Of a DNA stretch of 44,187 nucleotides, positions 7,205-15,283 are shown one piece after another. Numbering within the stretch: the stretch's first letter is position 1; each line of letters starts with the position of its first letter. This stretch comes from Dehalococcoidia bacterium (GTDB lineage Bacteria > Chloroflexota > Dehalococcoidia > GIF9 > AB-539-J10), in the NCBI GenBank assembly GCA_021157895.1, contig JAGGVQ010000015.1, positions 1 to 44,187 of the forward strand. The letters are read 5' to 3'. A model generated the notes under the pieces. It did not search any database. It was given only the letters and a program-made list of their open reading frames with translations, and was not told where the DNA came from. Position numbers and translations under genes: made by a program.

Positions 7205-8943
7205 GTCTCAGCCGACTCTTTGAACCGGTTTGTGATGGGAAGCCTTCTGTCTCGGCCGAATGCTCTTGGTGTTATTTTGACTCCTGGTGGTGCCTGACGG
7301 CGCTTGTACTCACTCGTATCTACCAGCCGAGCGACTCTCCTGACTGTCTTTTCATCGATTCCCATAGCGATGATCTGTTCCACGCTTTTGTTTTCCTCGA
7401 CATAAGCCATTAGGATGGGATCGAGGAGGTTATATGGAGGCAACGTGTCGATATCCTGTTGCTCGGGTCTTAGCTCGGCGGAGGGTGCTTTATTTATGAT
7501 AGTGGAAGGAATGAGTTCTGAGCCCTCTACTGAGTTTCGGTATCTGGCTAGTTTGTAAACTGTAGTCTTGAACACATCTTTTATAACCGCGAATCCACCC
7601 ACCATGTCACCGTATAGAGTGGTATAGCCGGTGGCTATCTCGCTTTTGTTGCCTGTGGCAAGAACAAGCCAGCCGAATTTATTTGACAGTGCCATCAGAA
7701 TATTGCCTCTGATACGGGCTTGAATGTTCTCCTCGGTCACATTAGGCTTGATCCCTTTAAAAGGTGCCGCAAGCATTTCCAGATAGGCTTGAAAGGCCTT
7801 CTCAATTGGGATGGTCATGAGCTTAATGCCCAGGTTGCGGGCCAGGAGCTCGGCATCGGATATGCTACTGGGAGAAGAATATCTCGAAGGCATCGCTACC
7901 CCAACTACATTTGAGAACCCCAGAGCATCAACTGCGATGGATGCTACTAGGCCTGAATCGATTCCGCCGGAGAGGCCAATCAGCACTTTTTCAAAGCCAT
8001 TTTTATTTACATAATCTCGTGTGCCTAACACCAACGCGGCATAGATATCACCGGGAACATCGCACATCTGGGTTTGTCTTTGTGGGAGCGATGGTTTTGG
8101 GGCGATGTGTGGTTTTTCAGATACCGCTATTTTTGTTGTGTGCCATCGTTGTTCTTCCAGCAGTGCTTTCTTCCTCCACTTGGGATCATGAAGGCGCGCG
8201 CGAAAGACCGCCTCTATATCAAGATCGGCTACTATCAGGTCTTCTTCGAATTGTTTACCCTTGGCTAACAATCGTCCCTTCTCGTCCAATATCATGCTAT
8301 TGCCATCAAAAACCAGTTCATCCTGTCCACCTACCAGGTTGTTATGAGCTACTAAGGCGACATTATCTGAGGCACGGGTACTCAGCATTCTCTCTCTGAA
8401 ATTCCGTTTGCCCGAATGATATGGTGAAGCGCTTATGTTCACTATGACCCCGGCCCCAGAGTAGGCTTGCGTGGTAGTTGGGCCTGCTTCATACCAGATG
8501 TCCTCGCAGATGTTAACGCCTACGCCTATGCCGGCTATGATATACACGGGGCATTCACTACCAGCTTTGAAGTAGCGGTTCTCATCGAAGACCCCATAGT
8601 CGGGAAGATATATTTTGTGGTATATGCCAGCTATCTTCCCATCGTGGATTACGGCGGCGGCATTGTAGATGTCACTTCGGGCATCAACAAAGCCAACCAC
8701 GATGGCAAGCCCAGAGGAGCTATCAACTATCTTGCCTAGAGATCGCAGGTTTTCATCTATAAACTGTGGTCTGAGCAGGAGGTCCTCCGGCGGGTAACCG
8801 CAGATCGCAAGTTCCGGGAATATGAGCAGATCAACTCCCATGGGTCTTGCCTCGGCAATTGTCTTCAGAATCTTCTGGACGTTGCCCGCAAAGTCGCCTA
8901 CGATAGTATTGATCTGAGCCATACCAATTCGCAGTCCGCACAT
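7201..8943 (-). CDS. nadE: Glutamine-hydrolysing NAD+ synthetase
   Basis: A 580-residue two-domain enzyme. The N-terminal nitrilase-like glutaminase has Glu in FPELAICGYP, Lys in YHKIYLPDYGVFDE and Cys in GVNICEDIW. The C-terminal synthetase has GLSGGIDSGLVASI as its ATP pyrophosphatase loop, then LATGNKSEIATGY and GGFAVIKDVFKT. Ammonia is channelled to deamido-NAD. The open frame extends 35 codons further upstream into glnA, but ATG at 8943 is preceded by GGGGGA and is followed at once by the family start CGLRIGMAQIN. It is 41 bp downstream of glnA and overlaps pdxT. Confidence 0.94.
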   Translation of the reverse strand: MCGLRIGMAQINTIVGDFAGNVQKILKTIAEARPMGVDLLIFPELAICGYPPEDLLLRPQFIDENLRSLGKIVDSSSGLAIVVGFVDARSDIYNAAAVIHDGKIAGIYHKIYLPDYGVFDENRYFKAGSECPVYIIAGIGVGVNICEDIWYEAGPTTTQAYSGAGVIVNISASPYHSGKRNFRERMLSTRASDNVALVAHNNLVGGQDELVFDGNSMILDEKGRLLAKGKQFEEDLIVADLDIEAVFRARLHDPKWRKKALLEEQRWHTTKIAVSEKPHIAPKPSLPQRQTQMCDVPGDIYAALVLGTRDYVNKNGFEKVLIGLSGGIDSGLVASIAVDALGFSNVVGVAMPSRYSSPSSISDAELLARNLGIKLMTIPIEKAFQAYLEMLAAPFKGIKPNVTEENIQARIRGNILMALSNKFGWLVLATGNKSEIATGYTTLYGDMVGGFAVIKDVFKTTVYKLARYRNSVEGSELIPSTIINKAPSAELRPEQQDIDTLPPYNLLDPILMAYVEENKSVEQIIAMGIDEKTVRRVARLVDTSEYKRRQAPPGVKITPRAFGRDRRLPITNRFKESAET

Positions 8944-8984
8944 ATGATCCCCCAGGATACAGAATACAACAGACTGTATGGTAC

Positions 8985-10328
8985 TTACAAGATTGACAGG
9001 TATCTCTTGAGCTCGTAATCGGTCACCTGAGTTCGGTACATATCCCACTCGATCTTCTTATTCTTGATGAAAGCATCGAAAACATGATTGCCGAGGGCTT
9101 TTCGCACGAGCTCTTTTTTTTCAGTGACCTGGATAGCTTCCCATAGGCTAGCAGGTAGGGTTCCTATTCCTCTTTGCTTCCTTTCCTCCTCGCTCATTGC
9201 GTACACATTTTTCTCTACTGGCTCAGGCACCTCGTATTTCCTTTCAATTCCTTCCAAACCAGCTGCCAGCATTGCACTAAATGTAAGGTATGGATTGCAG
9301 GCGGGATCGGCAGATCTAAACTCCACCCGAGTGGCAGTTTCCTTTCCTGGTTTGTATTCCGGCACTCTGATCAGGTCTGCCCGGTTCCTTCGTGCCCAAG
9401 ATAGATATACAGGTGCCTCATACCCCGGGACCAAGCGCTTGTAGGAATTGACCCACTGGTTACAGACCAGGGTAATCTCCTGTGCATGTTTCAGAAGCCC
9501 TGCAATATAGAATTTAGCCTCTTCTGAAAGGTTGAACTGATCATCCTTGGCAAAAAAGGCATTCCGGTCATCTCTGAATAGTGACTGGTGCACGTGCATT
9601 CCGCTGCCGTTTACACCGAATATAGGTTTAGGCATAAATGTGGCGTAGACTCCGTGTTTCAAGGCTATTTGCTTAACTACTAGGCGGTAGGTCATTACAT
9701 TGTCAGCCATAGTCAGGGCATCAGTGTATCTCATGTCTATCTCATGCTGGCTAGGAGCGACCTCATGGTGGGAATATTCGATGCCGATCCCCATTTTTTC
9801 TAAGGTGAGCACTGTCTCTCTCTTCAGGTCAGAAGCCATATCAAGAGGGGTTAAATCGAAATAACTCCCCTCGTCCAGTGGCTCAGTGCCATTTGAGTCT
9901 CGAAAATAGAAATACTCGAGCTCAGGTCCTACGTAGAAGGTGTAGCCGAGGTCGGCTGCTCGCTTCAGGTTTTTTTTTAGGATATATCTGGGGTCGCCTT
10001 CGAAGGGTTCACCCCCTGGCTTCAAAATGTCACAGAATATCCTGGCTACAGTGTGATGTTCTGTGGGGAACCATGGAAGTAACTGGAAGGTATTGGTGTC
10101 GGGCATAGCTATCATATCGCTTTCGTCTATGCGTGCAAAACCCTCGATGGATGAGCCGTCAAACCCCATTCCCTCTTTCAGTGCCCTCTCAAGTTCTGTA
10201 TTGGTGATAGTGAAGCTTTTGAGTACACCCAATATGTCGGTGAACCATAGTCTGATGAATTTCACGTTATGCTCTTTTACCATCTGGAGAACATATTCGC
10301 GAGATTTGTCTTTTTCTTTAGTAGTCAT
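8985..10328 (-). CDS. glnA: Glutamine synthetase, type I
   Basis: A 447-residue GS I enzyme of the short alpha-type length, assimilating ammonia into glutamine. GMGFDGSSIEGF near residues 53-64 holds the Asp loop; GPELEYFYF, SHHEVAPSQHEIDMRY, GSGMHVHQSLF and ACNPYLTFSAMLAAGLEGIE are the metal, glutamate and ATP regions. I do not see the longer insertions of the adenylylated beta type. A Shine-Dalgarno sequence GAGGGAGAT precedes the ATG. It heads glnA-nadE-pdxT and lies downstream of nrpR-hisF-glutamate-synthase-like gene on the same strand, fitting nitrogen control. Confidence 0.96.
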   Translation of the reverse strand: MTTKEKDKSREYVLQMVKEHNVKFIRLWFTDILGVLKSFTITNTELERALKEGMGFDGSSIEGFARIDESDMIAMPDTNTFQLLPWFPTEHHTVARIFCDILKPGGEPFEGDPRYILKKNLKRAADLGYTFYVGPELEYFYFRDSNGTEPLDEGSYFDLTPLDMASDLKRETVLTLEKMGIGIEYSHHEVAPSQHEIDMRYTDALTMADNVMTYRLVVKQIALKHGVYATFMPKPIFGVNGSGMHVHQSLFRDDRNAFFAKDDQFNLSEEAKFYIAGLLKHAQEITLVCNQWVNSYKRLVPGYEAPVYLSWARRNRADLIRVPEYKPGKETATRVEFRSADPACNPYLTFSAMLAAGLEGIERKYEVPEPVEKNVYAMSEEERKQRGIGTLPASLWEAIQVTEKKELVRKALGNHVFDAFIKNKKIEWDMYRTQVTDYELKRYLSIL

Positions 10329-10714
10329 TGGTTATCTCCCTCAACATAATTGTTGTCATCATAGCACAAATCAGAACCAGATTTAGTAAGCTTACTATAT
10401 TCTGTCTTCCCATCCCCCCTGAGTTTTTTGTAAGGCTTCTCATCATTATATCTTCTGTGGGATAGTTAAGCATCTTACTGTTGAAACCTACGCTGTCTCT
10501 TGGGAAATCGAGAAGCATAATACTGGTGCTATGGTATTCTGGCCGGAGGAGAGCCAGAGGAATATAGCAGGGCCACCGTTTCCTATTACCTGCTCAGGTC
10601 GTATCTAGGGATAGGAAGTATTCAGGGCCTCCTAAAAGAAAAATAGCATTACCAAATGGGCTTCACTTTGCAGAACTTATTGTTGCCTCCTGTTGGTTTT
10701 ATTGGCCTCTTTTC
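10329..10714 (-). other. 386-bp gap before glnA: candidate leader and promoters
   Basis: No gene is supported here. On the minus strand an extended -10 (TGC then TATGAT, 10366-10358) lies about 30 nt before the glnA start, with no good -35. Just upstream of it, 10384-10397 is the perfect 14-bp palindrome TAGTAAGCTTACTA, suitable for a dimeric regulator. Another TATAAT is at 10450-10445. Around 10530-10620 there are short nested stems (ACCTGAGCAGGT, TGGC/GCCA), but I cannot match them to a known riboswitch. I did not find a GGNA-N6-TNCC site. Confidence 0.45.
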
Positions 10715-12283
10715 TTATCCCAGGATTTGCTCAATCTCCTTCTTGTCTGTTTCCATTATGTATGGGATACCCGAAACATCTGCAGCTTCTCGGGTTAGGG
10801 CAAATATGTCGTTCCTATCTAGCAAGTTGAGAACAAATTTCCGTTCCCCTGCCATGAGTTGTTTCAGTCCGATTGCAAGCCTATCATAGTAGGAATATAC
10901 CCCTATTGCTGCAGGGGGGATACGTCTGAAGGCTTCCTCTCCATATTCTTCCTTGAGTTCTGCTGCATTGATGAAAGTCTTGAACAGCGCATCATCGTAT
11001 TCTGCTCCCTCGCCATATTTTTTCCTAAGCAGCCTAGCCTGTGTTTTTCCAACCATGGCGGCAGTTAAGGTGGAGCGCCCCATGCACACTGCCTTTACAT
11101 GAGGTGCCCCCAGAGCCAGTGCTTTAAATATTTGATCCTCTAGTGCGATTCCTCCTGCTATGGCGCAACTAGGAATAAATTCTCCTTTCTCTGCCAGCCT
11201 GCTGAGGAATTTGTACAGGAGGCTTTCTAAGTATACTGTAGGAATTCCCCACTCATTCATCATGCGCCAAGGGCTCATGCCCGTACCACCACCAGCTCCA
11301 TCTACGGTGAGCAAGTCTATTTTTGCCTCTGAGGCAAACTTCACCGCCCGGGCTAGATCTGCTGGTCGATAAGCTCCTGTTTTCAATGTGATGTATTTGG
11401 CACCTATTTTTCTTAGCCGCTCTACTTCTTTGAGGAATGTTTCCTCTTCTACCATGCCCAGACGAGAATGACGCTCAAACTCTTTTATGGCTCCAGCGTT
11501 GTACGCTGCCTGAGCTGATGGGCTTTCCGGATCAGGTATAACAATGTAGCCCCTTTTCTTGAGTTCCATGGCTCTTTCTAAGGAGGGCAACTTGACTTCT
11601 CCGCCGATGTCCTTGGCCCCTTGCCCCCATTTTAGCTCGATGCCTTGAATTTTTAGTTTCTCCACAGCGTACTCAGGAACGCCAATCCTGGTATCTTCCA
11701 CATTGGCTTGGACCAGCATAGCGCCATAGCCGTTGTACCAATCTTTATAAATCTCTACTCTTCTTGCCAACTCTGGTGATTTCACCACCTTGCCACTTTT
11801 AAATTCGGCATTGGGGTCCATGCCACAGACATTTTCACCGCATACAAGTACAGCGCCAGTCATAGCAATGGCGATAGCAGTCCCTTCCCAATTAATTCGG
11901 GCAATCTCTGTAGACCCCAGTGCGCCAGTGAAGAAGGGAACTTTCATATTGATCTTATTTCTTCCGGCTCCTATTTGAGTGGAAACATCTACGTTTTGAA
12001 ACAGGGCCTTATCTGAATCTGCCTCGATTCCTGCGGCTCCAACACAGCTCCCCTGAATGTTGAAGTGAGAGAAATCGACGGGATAGTCTTTTTCCGATCC
12101 AGCCATAGTTTTGCCGAAAGGCTGAGGATACATAACCTCTTTTCCCCTGATGGCGGATTTTCCCACCTCACATGTTCCTGGACAGCCATCCTCACAGACT
12201 ACACATAAGCCTGAACTTGGTGAAGCCGCTACCCTGTTTCTAGTGCCTGTCGCGGCACTGGCATTAGGTTTGCTTAAAGACAT
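10715..12283 (-). CDS. FMN-binding glutamate-synthase-like protein (archaeal-type GltB core)
   Basis: A 522-residue protein. Residues 27-38 are CVVCEDGCPGTC (CX2CX3CX3C), a likely Fe-S or metal site. From about residue 75 it follows the glutamate synthase alpha/beta barrel: KVPFFTGALGSTEIARINWEG, LKWGQGAKDIGGEVKLPS, TVDGAGGGTGMSPW and CAIAGGIALEDQIFKALALGA, which is the FMN-phosphate region. It lacks the N-terminal glutaminase domain and the C-terminal GXGXG helix of classical GltB, and no gltD follows. Conversion of 2-oxoglutarate plus ammonia or glutamine to glutamate is plausible but unproven. It is 24 bp downstream of hisF. Confidence 0.85.
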   Translation of the reverse strand: MSLSKPNASAATGTRNRVAASPSSGLCVVCEDGCPGTCEVGKSAIRGKEVMYPQPFGKTMAGSEKDYPVDFSHFNIQGSCVGAAGIEADSDKALFQNVDVSTQIGAGRNKINMKVPFFTGALGSTEIARINWEGTAIAIAMTGAVLVCGENVCGMDPNAEFKSGKVVKSPELARRVEIYKDWYNGYGAMLVQANVEDTRIGVPEYAVEKLKIQGIELKWGQGAKDIGGEVKLPSLERAMELKKRGYIVIPDPESPSAQAAYNAGAIKEFERHSRLGMVEEETFLKEVERLRKIGAKYITLKTGAYRPADLARAVKFASEAKIDLLTVDGAGGGTGMSPWRMMNEWGIPTVYLESLLYKFLSRLAEKGEFIPSCAIAGGIALEDQIFKALALGAPHVKAVCMGRSTLTAAMVGKTQARLLRKKYGEGAEYDDALFKTFINAAELKEEYGEEAFRRIPPAAIGVYSYYDRLAIGLKQLMAGERKFVLNLLDRNDIFALTREAADVSGIPYIMETDKKEIEQILG

Positions 12284-12307
12284 TGTTTTCCCTCCTTATA
12301 ATATTAT

Positions 12308-13078
12308 TTATGCCTTTACTTGTATTCCTTTTTCCTTCAGATATCTTTTAGCTTCTGGTATAGATATCTCCCCGAAGTGGAAAATTGATGCTGCCAGCAC
12401 TGCAGAGGCCTTGCCTTTAATTATGGCATCATAGAGATGTTCCAGTTTCCCTGCTCCTCCGGAAGCAGTAACTGGAATGTTGACTGCCTCGGCTGTGGCT
12501 CGTGTCATTTCCAGATCGTATCCTTCTCTTGTCCCATCGACATCTTTGCTGGTGAGCAAAATCTCTCCTGCGCCCAATTTCTCTACCTTCCTTGACCAGT
12601 CGACGATATCCATGCCTGTTGCGCTGTTTCCTCCTTTGATTATCACCTCTAGTCTGGGAAACTTGTTTCCTAGTGTATTCTTGCGACCATCGATAGCAAC
12701 GATTATTCTGTTCTTACCAAATTTTCTGGAGGCCTGTGATATAAGCTCGGGGCTTTCAACTGCAGCGGTATTGATTGATACCTTATCTACGCCGAGGTCG
12801 AATAAGGCTTGCATGTCTTCAATAGTGCTGATGCCACCACCTACGGAGAAGGGGATAGTGACTACTTGTTGTACCCTTTTGACCCATTCCAATCTGGTTT
12901 TCCGGTTTTCCACAGTGGCAGTAATATCAAGAAACACCAGCTCATCAGCGCCATCATGACAGTATGTCTTGGCTGCCTCTACTGGATCTCGGGCATCTCT
13001 TAAGGCTACGAATTTTACACCTTTCACCACCTTTCCATCCTTAATATCAAGACAGGGGATTATTTTGACTGGGTCCAT
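12308..13078 (-). CDS. hisF: Imidazole glycerol phosphate synthase cyclase subunit
   Basis: A 256-residue TIM barrel. IIPCLDIKDGKVVKGVKF at the N-terminus carries the first catalytic Asp; VAIDGRKN near residue 130 carries the second; PFSVGGGIST and VTASGGAGKLEHL are the two phosphate-binding loops. It uses ammonia from HisH to form IGP and AICAR. No hisH is present here, and hisA-hisI lie 25 kb away on the same strand, so hisF has been recruited into the nitrogen island between nrpR (27 bp upstream) and the glutamate-synthase-like gene. Confidence 0.95.
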   Translation of the reverse strand: MDPVKIIPCLDIKDGKVVKGVKFVALRDARDPVEAAKTYCHDGADELVFLDITATVENRKTRLEWVKRVQQVVTIPFSVGGGISTIEDMQALFDLGVDKVSINTAAVESPELISQASRKFGKNRIIVAIDGRKNTLGNKFPRLEVIIKGGNSATGMDIVDWSRKVEKLGAGEILLTSKDVDGTREGYDLEMTRATAEAVNIPVTASGGAGKLEHLYDAIIKGKASAVLAASIFHFGEISIPEAKRYLKEKGIQVKA

Positions 13079-13105
13079 GTATTTTTCCTCCTTACACTGG
13101 AAATT

Positions 13106-14101
13106 TCATAGCTCATCGAACTTTACTAGACTCTGATATTTCATTACAGCGTGCATGGCGTAGTTTTCTACATCTATGCCTGATTCAACCGCGGCAGCCA
13201 CTGGGTTGAGTCCGCTAGTAAATATCATGCCTGACCTGTTGGTCTCTACAGGAGTTTCGCATACAGGTTTGCTTGTTTCCCCAATAATGATAGGACCTTT
13301 AATACCGATGTTATTAAACCTGGCAGCAATTTCCTCTACCTCATCATGGCAGAAGGAGGGTATTTCGCGGAAGCTGGCTAATACTTTTCCCTCGCCATCT
13401 TTCGCCACTTTGCCTGCACTGGTCATCTTGCTGGCGATAAATATTTCTGATGGGTCCAGCGAAGAGCCTGAATAATATATGAGGTTGATGAATCTTATGG
13501 GTTTATAGTCCTTGAATTGTAGTATGCCCGCGAACTTGGAATATATAGGGATCCCTCTTTTTGCTAGTACTCCATTGACTATTATGCTGCAAACGCTGGC
13601 GAATCCCGTCTTGCCTTGTGGTATAGTTATGCCCCCTAGGCTTTCGCCTTGATGAGCTATGGATACCAGATCGCTAACACAGAGACCAGCTTGAAATACA
13701 GGTTTCATTGCCATAATCGCTTGATTGAATTTGTCCTCGGGGAAAAGCGAAATGTTCATTGGCACAATGCCTTTGCGCTTATCTATATCGAACTTTGTTT
13801 GGTAGGCGAGGAACTCTATTCTGGAGGCGATAAGGCCAATCTTGTCGCTAACCAACGCACTCTGTAGCTCTTCAATGCCAGCCTGTGTTATCAACCTGCC
13901 GTCTCTGCCTGCACTCTGAGTAAACCCACGCTCATCCATTATTTTGAGGTGATATCTGACAGCGCGTTCGCTTAGCTGGATGCCATATTCTTGTAGTTGG
14001 TGAGACACAATTCTGGCACCAAGAGGTTCATCAGACTGGCTTAGAACCTTTAGGATAGATATAACCTTGCGTTCTACCTCTTGAGGGGATTGCAGTAACA
14101 C
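13106..14101 (-). CDS. nrpR: NrpR-type nitrogen regulator (winged helix plus DUF128 domain)
   Basis: A 331-residue predicted repressor. Residues about 9-75 form a winged helix (VISILKVLSQSDEPLGARIV, LSERAVRYHLKIMDERG). The remaining 250 residues are one NrpR regulatory (DUF128) domain, with GITIPQGKTGFASVCSIIVN and ETPVETNRSGMIFTSGLNPVAA. In methanogens NrpR represses nif and glnA and is released by 2-oxoglutarate. Here it is the first gene of nrpR-hisF-glutamate-synthase-like, followed by glnA-nadE-pdxT, so a similar role is likely. The start is GTG at 14101 with only a weak AGAAG upstream; a strong promoter lies at 14178-14151. Confidence 0.85.
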   Translation of the reverse strand: MLLQSPQEVERKVISILKVLSQSDEPLGARIVSHQLQEYGIQLSERAVRYHLKIMDERGFTQSAGRDGRLITQAGIEELQSALVSDKIGLIASRIEFLAYQTKFDIDKRKGIVPMNISLFPEDKFNQAIMAMKPVFQAGLCVSDLVSIAHQGESLGGITIPQGKTGFASVCSIIVNGVLAKRGIPIYSKFAGILQFKDYKPIRFINLIYYSGSSLDPSEIFIASKMTSAGKVAKDGEGKVLASFREIPSFCHDEVEEIAARFNNIGIKGPIIIGETSKPVCETPVETNRSGMIFTSGLNPVAAAVESGIDVENYAMHAVMKYQSLVKFDEL

Positions 14102-14131
14102 TTATCTTCTTTAAATCTGTTAGCGACCGTA

Positions 14132-14145
14132 GGCAACCTTTTGCC
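14132..14145. promoter_or_regulatory. Candidate NrpR operator
   Basis: GGCAACCTTTTGCC, a 5-bp inverted repeat (GGCAA/TTGCC) with a 4-bp spacer and 14 bp in all. It lies 5 bp downstream of the -10 box, over the expected transcription start. Archaeal NrpR sites are GGAA-N6-TTCC, also 14 bp; this one reads GGCA-N6-TGCC, one change per half-site. Assignment is inferred from geometry and position. Confidence 0.5.
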
Positions 14146-14150
14146 GTATT

Positions 14151-14178
14151 ATTTTACATATTTACATTGATTTGTCAA
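14151..14178 (-). promoter_or_regulatory. Promoter of the nrpR operon
   Basis: On the minus strand TTGACA (14178-14173) and TAAAAT (14156-14151) are 16 bp apart, close to the sigma-70 consensus. The expected start near 14144 falls in the inverted repeat. The leader to the GTG at 14101 would be about 43 nt. Confidence 0.7.
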
Positions 14179-14419
14179 GTATGCTACGGAAATATATGTA
14201 TATAAATAGCCTATTTTGCATGGCTACAGGCGAAAAATAACTATAGGGTATTTTAGATTGATATGGGGATTTTATAGAACACGGCAGAATTTTCTAGCAG
14301 ATGGGCATTATTTTTTCTTGGTTCGTTTGTGCTAAGTATCGGCGATTTATACCGTAGGATGATATTTTGTCATTGCGGTTGGAAGAGTAAAAAATAGTAT
14401 AAGGGCGCAATGCTAGTGG

Positions 14420-15283
14420 CTAGCTAGAGCTAGCAGAATGCTCCTGTTTTGGTGCCAGCCCGGCAGTTATTCTATCGATGATGATTGCCAGCAATACGAT
14501 GGAAATGCCTGCTTCAAAACCTCTACCGATGTCAATGCGGTTGATGGCCAACAGTACTTCTAATCCCAATCCCCTGGCCCCAATCATGGAGGCAATGACC
14601 ACCATTGATAAGGCCATCATTGTAGTTTGATTGATGCCTACCATTATTGAGGGGATGGCCAGGGGCAGCTGAACCTCCATAAGTGTTTGTCTTGGCGTAG
14701 CACCAAAGGATCGGGATGCCTCAATAACATCTGGCGATACTTGCCTGATGCCAACATTTGTTAACCTGATGACGGGAGGTACAGCATATATAATGGTAGC
14801 AAATACTGCAGGAACTTTTCCTAATCCAAAAAGCATCAGCGCAGGAATCAAATAGACGAAGCTGGGCATGGTCTGCATAGCATCTAGTATTGGCCTGATA
14901 ATAGTTTCCACTAGGTTGCTGCGGGCCATCGCTATCCCTGTTGGAATGCCGATAAGCAGGGATATTATTACAGCAGCAATGACGATAGCCAAAGTCATCA
15001 TAGCCAGGTCCCAGTAGCCGAAGCTGCCGATTAGAACTAAGAATCCTGCCATGAGTAATCCTGCCCACCACCGATGCGTCGCGCGCCATGCGACTATGCC
15101 TACTAATACAATCACCAGTGTCCAGGGTAGCCATAGAAGAAATTTCTCAATATATAGAAGCATAAACAGAATAGCATCACCAATAACGTCGAATACACCA
15201 CTGAAGACGCGCAATATCCAATCCATAGCGGCATCAGTCCATTCAGCTAGGGGCACATGTATAAATGCAGGAAATTCAATCAC
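14420..15283 (-). CDS. proW: Glycine betaine/proline ABC transporter permease
   Basis: A 287-residue inner-membrane permease with about six or seven hydrophobic segments. MTLAIVIAAVIISLLIGIPTG starts the binding-protein-dependent transport domain, and the EAA loop is EASRSFGATPRQTLMEVQLPLAIPSIMVG near residues 195-223. It would form the channel for compatible solutes such as glycine betaine or proline betaine. It overlaps the proV stop by 8 bp, and all three transporter genes form one operon in the order binding protein, ATPase, permease. Confidence 0.92.
   Translation of the reverse strand: MIEFPAFIHVPLAEWTDAAMDWILRVFSGVFDVIGDAILFMLLYIEKFLLWLPWTLVIVLVGIVAWRATHRWWAGLLMAGFLVLIGSFGYWDLAMMTLAIVIAAVIISLLIGIPTGIAMARSNLVETIIRPILDAMQTMPSFVYLIPALMLFGLGKVPAVFATIIYAVPPVIRLTNVGIRQVSPDVIEASRSFGATPRQTLMEVQLPLAIPSIMVGINQTTMMALSMVVIASMIGARGLGLEVLLAINRIDIGRGFEAGISIVLLAIIIDRITAGLAPKQEHSASSS

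Larger units (their letters stand above)
14102..14419 (-). other. 318-bp regulatory gap upstream of nrpR
   Basis: No gene is seen. The proximal 80 bp hold the nrpR promoter and inverted repeat listed separately. Farther upstream there is TAGCC-N9-GGCTA near 14204-14222 and an AT-rich stretch. The proW stop region contains GCTAGCTCTAGCTAGC, a palindrome in its last codons that could help terminate the transporter operon. Confidence 0.5.

Noticed and set aside
6363-8943. A resident prophage or genomic island at tRNA-Lys
   Set aside because: Only a short integrase tail is left; the next genes are housekeeping pdxT and nadE, and no other phage gene is present.
8944-9048. N-terminal extension of nadE
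   Set aside because: The extra 35 codons overlap glnA, lack a ribosome-binding site and match no NadE; ATG at 8943 has GGGGGA upstream.
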